This document shows positions 1-8,787 of a stretch of DNA of 37,971 nucleotides, one piece after another; the first letter of the stretch is position 1, and the number at the start of each line of letters is the position of its first letter. Both the position numbers and the translations under genes were made by a program. Source of the stretch: Bacillota bacterium (GTDB lineage: Bacteria; Bacillota; Bacilli; Alicyclobacillales; SLC66); the NCBI GenBank assembly GCA_026627345.1, contig JAPNUP010000029.1, positions 1 through 37,971 on the forward strand, in the 5' to 3' direction. Under the pieces are notes generated by a model. That model made no database searches. It saw only the letters and a list, made by a program, of their open reading frames with translations, and was not told where the DNA came from.

Positions 1-1
1 C

Positions 2-76
2 TGGCTGGGGAGGAAGGGATCGAACCTTCGAATGACGGAGTCAAAGTCCGTTGCCTTACCACTTGGCTACTCCCCA
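2..76 (-). tRNA. tRNA-Gln (anticodon TTG)
   Basis: Read on the minus strand, the sequence folds as a full cloverleaf. The acceptor starts TGGGGAG and pairs with CTCCCCA, followed by discriminator G and an encoded CCA at 4-2. The anticodon stem ACGGA/TCCGT encloses loop CTTTGAC, so the anticodon is TTG. The T-loop is TTCGATC. It is the last of three tRNA genes read leftward, and the cluster may continue past the window edge. Confidence 0.96.
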
Positions 77-80
77 ATTA

Positions 81-157
81 TGGGGTGAACGATGGGGATC
101 GAACCCACGTATGCCGGAGCCACAATCCGGTGCGTTAACCACTTCGCCACGTCCACC
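81..157 (-). tRNA. tRNA-His (anticodon GTG)
   Basis: Minus-strand cloverleaf. Acceptor GTGGACG pairs with CGTTCAC (one G-T pair), with discriminator C and encoded CCA. The anticodon loop TTGTGGC gives anticodon GTG. The base at 157 supplies the extra G(-1) typical of tRNA-His, opposite C73, so the gene is drawn from 157. It lies 4 bp upstream of tRNA-Gln and is probably processed from the same transcript. Confidence 0.96.
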
Positions 158-186
158 ATAATACATGCGCACTTCGCTCGAGCCAT

Positions 187-262
187 TGGCAGGGGCGGCA
201 GGATTCGAACCCACGACATGCGGTTTTGGAGACCGCCGTTCTACCAGCTGAACTACGCCCCT
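187..262 (-). tRNA. tRNA-Trp (anticodon CCA)
   Basis: Minus-strand cloverleaf. Acceptor AGGGGCG pairs with CGCCCCT, with discriminator G and encoded CCA at 189-187. Anticodon stem GCGGT/ACCGC with loop CTCCAAA gives anticodon CCA. It is the first gene of the Trp-His-Gln tRNA cluster, directly downstream of a good promoter at 298-327. Confidence 0.96.
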
Positions 263-297
263 GTACGCAATTGTCATTCTCGAAACGACGCTTTTAG

Positions 298-327
298 AGT
301 ATACATTGGTCGTCCTGAGAAAGTCAA
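298..327 (-). promoter_or_regulatory. Promoter of the tRNA cluster
   Basis: On the minus strand TTGACT (327-322) and TATACT (303-298) are separated by 18 bp, a near-consensus vegetative sigma-A promoter. Transcription would start around 291, about 30 bp before tRNA-Trp. It is divergent from the tagO promoter at 419-448. Confidence 0.8.
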
Positions 328-418
328 GAGGCCCAGACACAAATCTCATATTCAGACAACATTCGACCCAAAACCCATTACGCCTTTATTACAAATTCAA
401 TACACGGAGACACAATTA

Positions 419-448
419 TTGACGCTCTTCGGACAATCTCACTATAAT
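419..448 (+). promoter_or_regulatory. Promoter of the tagO-like gene
   Basis: TTGACG (419-424) and a perfect TATAAT (443-448), 18 bp apart, form a strong sigma-A promoter about 40 bp before the TTG start at 496. The rest of the 263-495 gap shows no other convincing feature. Confidence 0.8.
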
Positions 449-495
449 GAGCTAGAAGCTTTTGGCCGTTCATCGCCCTTGGGGAGGCTACACGT

Positions 496-1473
496 TTGTA
501 CGTCGACTTGGTCGCCGCTATTATTGCCTTTATCATTGCCTATTCGCTTGTGCCTGTCATGCGGCGCTTGGCCCTGCGTACAGGATTCGTGGATATGCCC
601 ACCGAGCGCAAAGCTCACAAGTCCCCCCTGCCGATGCTAGGCGGTGCGGCGATGTTGGTCGGATTCTTGATCGCGACCGTAGTCATTCGTCATTTCTTTC
701 TGAAAGGCGCCGCGAGCACCAACGAAGCTTTTGACGGACTGATCATTGGTGGCGTCATCATGTTTTGCGTAGGCATGGTCGATGATTATGCCAAGACACG
801 CAGTCGCGATTTTCCTGCATGGCCGAAGTTTCTTGCGCAAGTGATCGCTGCTGCCATTCTCGTTTATTGCGGCGCCTCCATTCGCGGCATACAAGATCCG
901 ATCCACGGTACATACTACATTACGTTTTCATCTTGGTTTAGAGACCTGATCACGATTCTTTGGATTGTAGGCATCGTCAATGTCTTTAACTTTCTAGACG
1001 GTTTGGATGGACTCGCGGGTGGGATTGCAGCGATGTCTGCCTCTACGCTGCTCATCATCTCGATCATCAAAGGCGATATGTCCTCTGCCATTTCTGCCGC
1101 CTCTTTGATCGGTGTGACGCTCGCCTTCTTGCGTTTTAACTTTTATCCCGCCCGCATTATCATGGGAGATGCAGGTTCCACCTTTATCGGTTACGTCCTT
1201 GCCTCCATTGCGGTGATGGGAGCCTTCAAGTCGGCGACGATTATTTCCATCTTCGTGCCTGTACTCGCTTTGGGCGTCCCGATATTCGATGCTGTCTTTG
1301 TGGTGGCACGCCGTCTCATCGAAAAGCGACCTGTCTACAAGGCTGATCGCAGTCACAGTCACTACAGGCTGATGGCCTCTGGGCTCACCCAGATCCAGAC
1401 CGTCAGCATTTTATATCTGGTGGCACTAGGCTTTTCGGTAGTATCGATCATGATTGCACTGGTCTACAGATAA
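496..1473 (+). CDS. tagO: Undecaprenyl-phosphate GlcNAc-1-phosphate transferase (TagO/WecA type)
   Basis: 325 aa polytopic membrane protein of the MraY/WecA/TagO family. It transfers a sugar-1-phosphate from a UDP-sugar (normally GlcNAc) to undecaprenyl phosphate on the inner membrane face, the first step for teichoic acids and other secondary wall polymers. Seen: the VDDY aspartates (D96, D97), the NxxNFxDGxDG motif (D168, D171), MGDAGS (D225) and the late cytoplasmic histidine motif SHSH (H287, H289), which separates the WecA/TagO branch from MraY. The start is TTG at 496, 8 bp after GGGGAGG (481-487). It has its own promoter and is followed by repeat copy A and a long hairpin, so it is probably monocistronic. 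The family is certain; the sugar and polymer are inferred. Confidence 0.93.
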   Translation: MYVDLVAAIIAFIIAYSLVPVMRRLALRTGFVDMPTERKAHKSPLPMLGGAAMLVGFLIATVVIRHFFLKGAASTNEAFDGLIIGGVIMFCVGMVDDYAKTRSRDFPAWPKFLAQVIAAAILVYCGASIRGIQDPIHGTYYITFSSWFRDLITILWIVGIVNVFNFLDGLDGLAGGIAAMSASTLLIISIIKGDMSSAISAASLIGVTLAFLRFNFYPARIIMGDAGSTFIGYVLASIAVMGAFKSATIISIFVPVLALGVPIFDAVFVVARRLIEKRPVYKADRSHSHYRLMASGLTQIQTVSILYLVALGFSVVSIMIALVYR

Positions 1474-1476
1474 CAT

Positions 1477-1519
1477 CGCACCACGGTCTACGGGTCGAAT
1501 AAGCGGCTAACGCCGTTAT
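1477..1519 (+). repeat. Dispersed two-hairpin repeat, copy A
   Basis: Copy of an intergenic repeat also found at 6821, 20102, 31554 and 32809. It has the right half of the first arm (CGCACCAC), the linker CTACGGG, and the second palindrome AATAAGCGGC-TAA-CGCCGTTAT. The left half of hairpin 1 is missing. It lies directly after the tagO stop in the orientation of that transcript and just ahead of the terminator at 1529. Confidence 0.7.
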
Positions 1520-1528
1520 GTCAAGAGA

Positions 1529-1577
1529 CGCGACGAAGAGGAGAGGTACCGTTTTGGTGCCTCTCCTCTTCGTCGCG
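1529..1577. terminator. Long hairpin between convergent genes
   Basis: About 22 nearly perfect base pairs (CGCGACGAAGAGGAGAGG paired with its complement) close a 5-nt GTTTT loop, between the tagO stop and the converging dehydrogenase stop. No long T-run follows, but the symmetry suits a bidirectional terminator. Confidence 0.75.
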
Positions 1578-1587
1578 CTATGCGCAA

Positions 1588-2586
1588 CTACATCCTGACG
1601 ATCGTTTTCAGCGGTTCTGCGCGCCCTGCAGCCGCCTCTTCAAAGTGCTCGGCCACCTGAGCGAGAGTAATGAAAGACTGTAAGAAAGGTTGAAGCCGCT
1701 GTGTCTCTTTGTCGAGAAACTGTAGTGCGGCAGGATACGTATTGGCATAGCGAAAAACACCTCGCAACTGCAACTCCTTTGCGATCACATCAAACGACGG
1801 GAGATCTGACAGTTCGTCTCGATGCATCCCGACTAACACGACAGTCCCGCCTGCGCGACACGCTCTGCAGCTTTGGGCGATTGTTCCTTTCGCGCCGCTA
1901 CACTCAAACACCGTGTCAAACTCCACGTTCTGAAGCCCAGACGGCGTAACTGCTGCTAATCCTAACCCGTGAGCTTGAGCCAACCGTCTTTCACTCACGT
2001 CTACGATTGTAGCTGTAGCTCCTGCCGCCTGCGCAACGATTCCCGTCAGGGTTCCGATCGGCCCTGCGCCAATCACGAGAACCCGCTGACCTAGAAGATC
2101 CCCTGCCTTGCGGATCGCTTGTATCGCGACGGATACAGGTTCTGCCAAACACGCAGTATCGGCCGTCATACCATCAGGTACCCGATAAGTGAAGCTGGCG
2201 GGGTGCAGCACTGTCTCGGCAATCGCCCCGTCGATCGGTGGCGTTGCGAAAAAGCGGACGTCTGGACACAGATTGTAACGCCCTGCCTTACAAGCCTCAC
2301 AGCGGGCACAGGGAACACCGGGTTCGAGTGCCACCACATCACCTACTTGCAGATGCGTTACCCCTTCTCCCACGGCCTCCACAATACCCGCCGCCTCGTG
2401 CCCCAAAATCATAGGCTGTTCAACGACGAAATGGCCAATGCGCCCATGTGCAAAGTAGTGCACATCTGATCCGCAGACCCCAACCGCTTTCACACGGACC
2501 CGCACTTGTCCCTGAGACGGTGCTCCTGGGTCGTTCACCTCGACAATTCGTACGTCTCCTGTCCCGTATAGCACAGCTGCTTGCAT
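1588..2586 (-). CDS. Zinc-dependent medium-chain dehydrogenase (polyol/sorbitol dehydrogenase-like)
   Basis: 332 aa MDR-family alcohol/polyol dehydrogenase: NAD(P)-linked oxidation of a secondary alcohol in a polyol or sugar derivative, in the cytoplasm. Seen: catalytic zinc ligands in GVCGSD (C38) and GHE (H63, E64), a structural zinc lobe with four cysteines (C93, C96, C99, C107), LAEP (E149), and the Rossmann motif GAGPIG (173-178). The YFxHGxIG segment after the catalytic Cys and the FRYANTYP stretch near the C-terminus resemble sorbitol/xylitol dehydrogenases. An AAAGGAGATG Shine-Dalgarno supports the ATG at 2586. It lies 44 bp after rmuC on the same strand and may be co-transcribed. E. 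coli YcjQ, which acts with epimerases and Gfo-type dehydrogenases, is a possible functional parallel. The substrate is unknown. Confidence 0.88.
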   Translation of the reverse strand: MQAAVLYGTGDVRIVEVNDPGAPSQGQVRVRVKAVGVCGSDVHYFAHGRIGHFVVEQPMILGHEAAGIVEAVGEGVTHLQVGDVVALEPGVPCARCEACKAGRYNLCPDVRFFATPPIDGAIAETVLHPASFTYRVPDGMTADTACLAEPVSVAIQAIRKAGDLLGQRVLVIGAGPIGTLTGIVAQAAGATATIVDVSERRLAQAHGLGLAAVTPSGLQNVEFDTVFECSGAKGTIAQSCRACRAGGTVVLVGMHRDELSDLPSFDVIAKELQLRGVFRYANTYPAALQFLDKETQRLQPFLQSFITLAQVAEHFEEAAAGRAEPLKTIVRM

Positions 2587-2630
2587 ACGCTCATCTCCTT
2601 TATCTGACCCATATCTACGTCACCATCGCG

Positions 2631-4076
2631 TCAGCCAACGGACCCTTCATCTGCCAAACGCTCTACATCCTGCTCACTCGGCAATACTTCTACACTGCGC
2701 AACTTGCGCTCAATCGCTCGCGTGCGTACAGACGCATCATCGATCGTCCGACTCGCTTCTTGCAGTTTCTTTTGCGTCTTTTCGAGCACGTCGCCAAACT
2801 TGCTAAACTCCGACTTGACCGAACCTAGCAGTTGCCAAACTTCACTAGAGCGCTTTTGGATACTCAGTGTGCGAAATCCCATTTGCAGACTGTTCAGCAA
2901 GGCAGTGATCGTCGTCGGACCTGTGATCACTACTCGATAGTCTCTTTGCAACGTCTCCCATAAGCCCGAACGGCGAAGCATCTCTGCAAATAACCCTTCA
3001 ATAGGCAGGAATAAAAGTGCAAAATCCGTAGTCAGCGGTGGCTGAATGTACTTTTCTTGAATGCTTTTGGCCTCTTGGCGAATACGCGCTTCCAGTTGCC
3101 GGGCAGCCTCGGCAGCCACGGTAACATCCCCTTGTTCCTGGGCTTCGAGTAAGCGCTGGTAATCTTCCATCGGAAACTTCGCGTCAATCGGGAGCCACAC
3201 CGGCACATTGGCATCGCCTTGCCCCGGAAGCGCAATCGCAAAGTCTACCCGCTCTGCGCTCCCCGCTCGTAAAGCCACGTTACGGCTATATTGTTCCGGA
3301 CTGAGCAACTGTTCTAGCAGTGTCTCCAATTGAATTTCACCTAGCGTGCCGCGCATCTTCACGTTGGTCAACACGCGTTTTAAATCCCCTACACCAGCGG
3401 CGAGTGTCTGCATCTCCCCTAATCCTTTATGCACAATCTCTAGTCGATCACTGACGAGTTTGAATGACTCTCCCAAACGGCGCTCGAGAGAAGCATGCAA
3501 TTTCTCGTCCACCGTCATACGCATTTGCTCCAGTTTGCGGCTGTTGTCCTCTTGCAGCGCTGACAACTTGACGTCTACCGTTTGCCGTATACTGTCCAGT
3601 TTCTGTTCGTTCATCTGCGTGAGCGCCGTCAACTGACTGGAAAATGTGTCGAGCAGTGACTTTTGCTGCAAAGACATCTCACTGATCGCGGACCTCGTAT
3701 TGTGACTATGCGCCTCCATCCTCTCGCCGGTTTCGCGCGCAAATCCATCGAAGCGATCCCTTTGCTGCGTCGCCATATCGCCGACAATACTGACCAACCG
3801 CTGTAACACGATGTCGACAACTTGCTGCTGCTGCGTTGCCTTATCGGTCAGGTGTGTAAGTAAAGCCTCACGTAGTGCGTGTGAAGCCGCTTGCATCTCC
3901 TCGCGTTCCAACTTGGATGAGCGTAGCGCCTCATCTCGGCTTTGCGCCGCCTCCTCTCTAAGCAAACGGGAGATTGCCTGCAAATCGGCGGAGCCTTTTC
4001 GCGATGACAGAAGAAGAACGACTAACAGGCCTTCTAAGACTAGAGAAACGATACCTACCACCAGGGTAACACTCAT
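2631..4076 (-). CDS. rmuC: DNA recombination protein RmuC homologue
   Basis: 481 aa. An N-terminal membrane helix (about residues 3-24) is followed by a long heptad-rich coiled coil (about 40-220) and the RmuC domain (about 230-440), with the signatures GxLGEIQLE, LPIDAKFPxEDY and FLPIEGLFAE. RmuC proteins limit inversion-type rearrangements and are thought to have a restriction-endonuclease-like fold; the biochemical role is not settled. I chose the ATG at 4076 because AGAGGAG lies 8 bp upstream and the hydrophobic helix follows at once; a longer reading frame to 4127 lacks such a site. The gene sits between an APC transporter and the zinc dehydrogenase on the same strand, with no clear functional link. 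Confidence 0.9.
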   Translation of the reverse strand: MSVTLVVGIVSLVLEGLLVVLLLSSRKGSADLQAISRLLREEAAQSRDEALRSSKLEREEMQAASHALREALLTHLTDKATQQQQVVDIVLQRLVSIVGDMATQQRDRFDGFARETGERMEAHSHNTRSAISEMSLQQKSLLDTFSSQLTALTQMNEQKLDSIRQTVDVKLSALQEDNSRKLEQMRMTVDEKLHASLERRLGESFKLVSDRLEIVHKGLGEMQTLAAGVGDLKRVLTNVKMRGTLGEIQLETLLEQLLSPEQYSRNVALRAGSAERVDFAIALPGQGDANVPVWLPIDAKFPMEDYQRLLEAQEQGDVTVAAEAARQLEARIRQEAKSIQEKYIQPPLTTDFALLFLPIEGLFAEMLRRSGLWETLQRDYRVVITGPTTITALLNSLQMGFRTLSIQKRSSEVWQLLGSVKSEFSKFGDVLEKTQKKLQEASRTIDDASVRTRAIERKLRSVEVLPSEQDVERLADEGSVG

Positions 4077-4155
4077 GATTCTACTCCTCTCACAAGCATC
4101 TGCCTGCAGACGCCTTGCCCAAATCATAGCATAAGGGTGGCGCGATGACGCTAGA

Positions 4156-5424
4156 TCACCGGTTTTCGCCGCCTACGAGACGGCGCAACTGATCAGCGCG
4201 CGCAAGCGCATAGCCGACCGTCAAGATGGCGGCTGGAACAAGCATGATCCAGCCGCTGGCGGCGTACACCAATACACAAGGAAGTAGACTAGACAGAGCC
4301 ATTAGGCGACTGCCCCGATCTCGTAAAATCCGCAGTGCAGCCGCTAGGCTCACAATATAGACTGCCAAGTCTGCCACGCTGACAACCGTCACGAAAGGTT
4401 GTAACTGCAACCGCATTGCACCCGCCAGGCAGAGTGCAACCAGCGAGAGGATCCCCATGAGTAGTAAAGACGACACAGGCGTCTGATAGCGCTTATGTAG
4501 GCGCGCCAATATACGCGGAAAATGTCCATCTCTCGCCTGTGCATAGATCATGCGTGAAAACGACGCAGTATTGGTATGCACCGTACCGAATGTAATGAGC
4601 AGCGCCAAAACAGCCGTCAAAGACGAGAACGCCGGACCGAATCCGCGCGCGACCAATTCACTAAGTGGGGCCAGCCCCATATGCCCGGTATAAGCACGCG
4701 TTCCCACTGTAACGATCGCAAGTGCCAGATAGAGCACTGTGACAATACAAACAGCGACGATTAACCCGAGTGCAAGGTCGCGCTCGGGATTTCTGTATTC
4801 TTCGCTGAGATTCGTGGCCGCCTCCCAACCGACGAAGCACCAAAAGATCAAGACGGAGGCCGTACCAATCACATGCCAGCCATGAGGGGCAAACGGGATA
4901 AACGCGGAGGCGTGCATATGTGGTGCTGCAGCGACAATAGCCACCACCAGTACGACCGCGATGAGACCAGCTAATACCAGCTGAACGGCTCCCGCTAGCT
5001 GCACTCCGCGGATATTGAGTAGCACGCTAATGAGCAAGATAGCGGCCGCCAACGCAAGTCGCGGCCAAAGGGACAAGCCGACAACGCTCCCGACGTAATC
5101 GGCGCCAATAATCGCGACGATCGGAACGCCGATTGGATACATCACGATGAACATCCAACCCATCGCTTGACTCAAGGCAGGACCAAACGCTTGCGCCACA
5201 TACGCTAATATGCCACCGGCGTGTGGAATGCGAGTCGACAATCTGGAGAAAGTCAAGGCGATAGGAATCGAGAGAACAGATAAAAAGGCCCATGCGACAA
5301 TCGCAAGCGGCCCCGCCACCTCGGCCGTGAGTGCTGGAAGTATCAGCACTCCAGAACCTAGTACGGAGCCGATTGTGATGGCGGCAGCGTGTTGCCAACC
5401 AAGTGTTCGTTTGAGTTCAGTCAT
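4156..5424 (-). CDS. APC-family amino acid transporter (YjeH-like)
   Basis: 422 aa, about twelve hydrophobic helices, APC superfamily. The first helix has the unwound substrate-binding motif GSVLGSGVL, and a conserved GWEAxxNLSEEYRNPERD segment follows helix 6. Overall it resembles the YjeH group, which exports methionine and branched-chain amino acids in E. coli; direction and substrate here are not shown. The ATG at 5424 follows the NCS1 permease stop by 21 bp, so the two genes probably share a transcript. No convincing Shine-Dalgarno is visible, so translation may be coupled. Confidence 0.85.
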   Translation of the reverse strand: MTELKRTLGWQHAAAITIGSVLGSGVLILPALTAEVAGPLAIVAWAFLSVLSIPIALTFSRLSTRIPHAGGILAYVAQAFGPALSQAMGWMFIVMYPIGVPIVAIIGADYVGSVVGLSLWPRLALAAAILLISVLLNIRGVQLAGAVQLVLAGLIAVVLVVAIVAAAPHMHASAFIPFAPHGWHVIGTASVLIFWCFVGWEAATNLSEEYRNPERDLALGLIVAVCIVTVLYLALAIVTVGTRAYTGHMGLAPLSELVARGFGPAFSSLTAVLALLITFGTVHTNTASFSRMIYAQARDGHFPRILARLHKRYQTPVSSLLLMGILSLVALCLAGAMRLQLQPFVTVVSVADLAVYIVSLAAALRILRDRGSRLMALSSLLPCVLVYAASGWIMLVPAAILTVGYALARADQLRRLVGGENR

Positions 5425-5445
5425 GTACTCATTGTACAGAGCCTG

Positions 5446-6798
5446 TCAAATGGCGTAGCGCCGCCGTGTCAAAAGCGCATAGACGAGTCCTGCCACGAGA
5501 AATCCGACATAAAACGTCAGATCAGCGCCACCAAGTGCTTTGGACACAGGGCCTTCATAGAAAGGACCGTCCATAAAAGGCAGAGACACCACAATCCCAA
5601 TCAGAAAGCTGATCAACCCTGGCCAGAAAATGGACTGCCTGTTGCGCGTGTCTAGTTCTCTTGCCTGATAGCGCCGCCAGACATAGAAGTCGACGAGTAG
5701 CACCCCGGCCCATGGGGTCATCCAGTAGCCAAGCATCAGCAAAAAATTGCTGTAGTTTTGCTCGAATCTGCCTTCACCGAGCAGACTGAGCACCAACCCA
5801 AGTACACCAGCGACGGCCGTCAACCACGCGCGCGGAATCTGCAATCCGAGCGCGCCGGCGGTGAGTGCGTTCGAGTATAGATTAAGCGCATCAGCCGCCG
5901 TTCCGCCTAAGATAATGGCCACGACCGCCACAGCCCCAAACCCGCCCATTACGGCGTGCAAGGCGGCAATCGGGTCAGCACTCGAAGACCCAGCCAAGAC
6001 GGCGACTGCCGCACCTACAAGCTCCAGCCACACAGAGGATAGAAAGGATCCCCAAAAAACAGCGCCAATGATCTTGGCTCTAGACGTATCAGCGGGGAGA
6101 TAACGACTATAATCGGATGCATACGGCCCCCAACTGCCAATATACGAAAAAGCGGACGCCACCATAATGGCAAACATTGGCCAAAGCGCTGTATGCGCGG
6201 GATGATAACTTGCCAGAGCTGTGCCATGCGTCAGAGAGATTACGGTCGCCACGGCAAAGACGATCCCGAGCACTACAGACATCACGCGCTCATAGGTGTG
6301 TATCAGATTGTGACCGTAAATGGCCAGTGCGCTTTGCACAAAAACCAGTAAGATCGACGCTTCCCAAAATGCGAGCGCTGGAAACAGCACGCGCAAGCCG
6401 AAAGAGCCGAGAATGTTGTTCACGGTAAACCATCCGATCGTGCTCACGTAATTCAAAAGCGCAGGCAAAAAATTGCCGATGCGCCCAAACGTGAAACGAC
6501 CGATGATCAGTTGCGGTGTGCCATAAGATGGTCCCATCGCTGCACACCCACCGAGTAACAGGGCGCCTAGCACATTGCCAAGCAGAATCGAAGCAATCGT
6601 CCACGACCACGGCAAGCCAAGACTGATCGGTAGAAAGCCTAGTGCAAAGTCGGCAATGGTGAGGTTGCTACCCAGCCACAGCGTGAACTGCCCCCCTACA
6701 CCGCCATGCCGCTCCTCTGCAGCCACAGCCTCTACACCAAATGGCTCCACTTGCAAAATGCGCTTCCCGTATCGCGGGTGAACAGGAGATATAGACAA
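5446..6798 (-). CDS. NCS1-family purine/cytosine permease-like transporter
   Basis: 450 aa, twelve predicted membrane helices, nucleobase:cation symporter-1 family (cytosine, purine, allantoin, hydantoin, thiamine-type substrates). Seen: the N-terminal soluble segment ending VEPFGVEAV, then helix 1 with WLGSNLTIADF, the conserved PQLIIGRFTFG segment in the helix 2-3 region, and a GYWMTPWAGVLLVDFYVWRR motif late in the protein, as in cytosine permeases. The start is TTG at 6798, 6 bp after GGAGGGGAC; no in-frame ATG fits better. A promoter at 6894-6922 drives it, and repeat copy B occupies the 5' untranslated region. The substrate cannot be read from the sequence. Confidence 0.88.
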   Translation of the reverse strand: MSISPVHPRYGKRILQVEPFGVEAVAAEERHGGVGGQFTLWLGSNLTIADFALGFLPISLGLPWSWTIASILLGNVLGALLLGGCAAMGPSYGTPQLIIGRFTFGRIGNFLPALLNYVSTIGWFTVNNILGSFGLRVLFPALAFWEASILLVFVQSALAIYGHNLIHTYERVMSVVLGIVFAVATVISLTHGTALASYHPAHTALWPMFAIMVASAFSYIGSWGPYASDYSRYLPADTSRAKIIGAVFWGSFLSSVWLELVGAAVAVLAGSSSADPIAALHAVMGGFGAVAVVAIILGGTAADALNLYSNALTAGALGLQIPRAWLTAVAGVLGLVLSLLGEGRFEQNYSNFLLMLGYWMTPWAGVLLVDFYVWRRYQARELDTRNRQSIFWPGLISFLIGIVVSLPFMDGPFYEGPVSKALGGADLTFYVGFLVAGLVYALLTRRRYAI

Positions 6799-6820
6799 GT
6801 CAGTCCCCTCCGAATCTCTG

Positions 6821-6862
6821 AATAGAGGCGTAGCCGTCTATGCTTGTCGTAGACTGTGACGC
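6821..6862 (-). repeat. Dispersed two-hairpin repeat, copy B
   Basis: Most diverged copy of the family. On the minus strand it reads GCGTCACAGTCTACGACAAG then the palindrome CATAGACGGCTACGCCTCTATT. Against the consensus AATAAGCGGCTACGCCGTTATT, the stem pair A5-T18 is replaced by G5-C18 and a neighbouring pair is re-formed as A-T with the bulge shifted, so pairing is kept although the bases changed. It lies in the 5' leader of the NCS1 permease transcript. Confidence 0.65.
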
Positions 6863-6893
6863 AAGCACGCCAAATAAATAGTCTATTCTCATG

Positions 6894-6922
6894 TATATAC
6901 ACCTGTTTTACGAGAAACGCAA
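6894..6922 (-). promoter_or_regulatory. Promoter of the NCS1/APC transporter operon
   Basis: On the minus strand TTGCGT (6922-6917) and TATATA (6899-6894) are exactly 17 bp apart. Transcription would begin near 6887, placing repeat copy B in an approximately 90-nt leader before the TTG start at 6798. Confidence 0.65.
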
Positions 6923-6944
6923 CCGCCATGTCCGAATGCCTCGT

Positions 6945-8627
6945 TTAAGGCAGTATAATGCCTTGCTGTGCGCTCCCACTTCGCTCACCGCGAAAGCGTA
7001 CAGTCAGTCGCGAGGCGGATGGCGCTTGTATGACCCACTCTGCGTAAGCCGACTGGCTTTTCGGAGGATGATAGCTGCCTTGACTGCCATACCCATCCAA
7101 GTGTCCGATGGCAAACGGCGAGCGGCCCGAGATCATCTCATAAGAGCCATCTAGTTCAGCCTGCACGCCTTGCAGCGTCAGTTCTTTACCCTTTTGGGTA
7201 CTAGAAGTCGGGAGATAACCACCATTGCATACTTGTGCCACAATGCGGTATACCTCAGGTCCTTCTTTCGTGACTTCCACTGAAGCGACCGTCAGTTTCG
7301 GAGCTGACAACCCTAGTTTAGTCAAAAAAGCACTAATATTTACACATTCTTCCTCAAGCAGATGCAACGGAGGATTTTGAATCACGTATTTAGGATCTAA
7401 TCCACCAATTTCGACCCGCCCAAAATCAGGGTGCACAACCGGTGTCCACGGGATGAACCCTTTATCCCCTACTTCCTTGTGCGCCCAAGCGACCATTTTA
7501 CGATGATCTTCGGTGTGCTCTTCCGGAGTCAAGTCCATCATCCGGCGCATACCGATCTCCCCATACCCGCGTGCCCCTGCCCGACCTGCCAAGTTCCAGA
7601 TCTCCACCGTAAAGCTCAGTACACCGAGATGATCGTACATCCAATCGTCTCCGGCGCCTGGCATCAATACCTTCTCGTGGCCTGTCGCGAACTTATGAAA
7701 GTTAGACCCTGCAAAATAGCCACTTACTTTTGCACCCATATCCGCAACACGTGTGAACAAATGACGGTCTGTCTCAGATAACACAGTGTCGTCTCCAGTG
7801 GAAGGCTGACGCAAAATCACTCCGCCTGAAGTGTGCAGCGCCGCGTATGCAGCGATATTCGGATGCGCCACAATGAAGTCTGCAAGGTTGCGCAGTTCCG
7901 GTTCCGACAGTGGCATCGTACCGGCACCTGATTGACCACTTTCACCAGCCCAACGAATCGGAAAATTTCGATTGAAATCCATCCCGTAGCGGCGGGCTGA
8001 GCCGGATTGTGCGAGGGCAGGCAGTGCACCGGTCTTCGCTACTCGGTCGATGCGGCCTTCTGGGAACACATGATAGTACTGACCGCCGATTTCACCTGGC
8101 TGCCGAGGCCGCATCACACGCGGATCGACTTCATCAATGACAAAAGCGCCATCTGGTGACGGCACGCGCATCTGCAGAATCTTGCCGTCATCGTTCATAT
8201 CTTCCTCGATAAAGCCATCACGCGGCTCACTATAGGGATAGAGATGCCCACTCGAGCGAAAGCGCGCTGGCGTCGTCAAGTAAAGTTCGGCTCCATCGAC
8301 CGCGATACGCGGAACAATGTAGACGGTGTGCTGATCGAGCAGTTCAGTCGCTTCCGGATCGTGCCCATGCTGCTCCATAGACCACTGCATCCAGTACATA
8401 GCAACCGCGTTTGTGGCAACTTCGCCAGCGTGAATATTGGCATCGATGAAGACGGCCGACTTTTGATCGTCAGAACCTGTCTGCGCATTCGTCAAGATCA
8501 CTGCAGGCATGTCACGCCCGTCCCGGCTTGCGCCGATAGACACCACTTTCATCAAGTGCGGGTACTGATCGGACCACTCGCGCAGCGCCTCTTGCATTTG
8601 CTGGTACGTATAATACATCGCTTTCAT
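6945..8627 (-). CDS. M14-family zinc carboxypeptidase
   Basis: 560 aa metallocarboxypeptidase of the M14 family. Seen: zinc ligands H66 and E69 in NIHAGE, third zinc ligand H265 in ALHTSGG, the substrate-carboxylate motif DFNRNFP (N219, R220), and the catalytic glutamate E342 in FTVEIWN. All catalytic residues are present. The catalytic domain covers about residues 5-400; the remaining 150 residues look like a beta-rich accessory domain of unknown role. There is no signal peptide, so the enzyme is probably cytoplasmic and acts on imported peptides or peptidoglycan fragments. ATG at 8627 has a purine-rich region upstream; ATG at 8618 is also possible. A TATAAT lies at 8674-8679 (minus strand), but no good -35 was found. 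No operon partner is evident. Confidence 0.9.
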   Translation of the reverse strand: MKAMYYTYQQMQEALREWSDQYPHLMKVVSIGASRDGRDMPAVILTNAQTGSDDQKSAVFIDANIHAGEVATNAVAMYWMQWSMEQHGHDPEATELLDQHTVYIVPRIAVDGAELYLTTPARFRSSGHLYPYSEPRDGFIEEDMNDDGKILQMRVPSPDGAFVIDEVDPRVMRPRQPGEIGGQYYHVFPEGRIDRVAKTGALPALAQSGSARRYGMDFNRNFPIRWAGESGQSGAGTMPLSEPELRNLADFIVAHPNIAAYAALHTSGGVILRQPSTGDDTVLSETDRHLFTRVADMGAKVSGYFAGSNFHKFATGHEKVLMPGAGDDWMYDHLGVLSFTVEIWNLAGRAGARGYGEIGMRRMMDLTPEEHTEDHRKMVAWAHKEVGDKGFIPWTPVVHPDFGRVEIGGLDPKYVIQNPPLHLLEEECVNISAFLTKLGLSAPKLTVASVEVTKEGPEVYRIVAQVCNGGYLPTSSTQKGKELTLQGVQAELDGSYEMISGRSPFAIGHLDGYGSQGSYHPPKSQSAYAEWVIQAPSASRLTVRFRGERSGSAQQGIILP

Positions 8628-8787
8628 CTACCAAAACCCCTTTCCACTCAAGTGCAACAAAAGACACTCTCGTATTATACATGGGTTTTTCATAGTGCGG
8701 TGCCGTAAAATCAATTTCTGTCAGGCTAGCATTGGGCATACGATTGGATTATCCTTGTACTATCGTTTGGTTAAGGAGCGTGATGGA

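Noticed and set aside
92-640. 182-codon plus-strand frame across the tRNA cluster
   Set aside because: It reads through three tRNA genes and the tagO start, and is not a real gene.
8512-8739. 75-codon minus-strand frame ahead of the M14 peptidase
   Set aside because: It overlaps the peptidase start and its promoter-like TATAAT, with no ribosome site or recognisable product.
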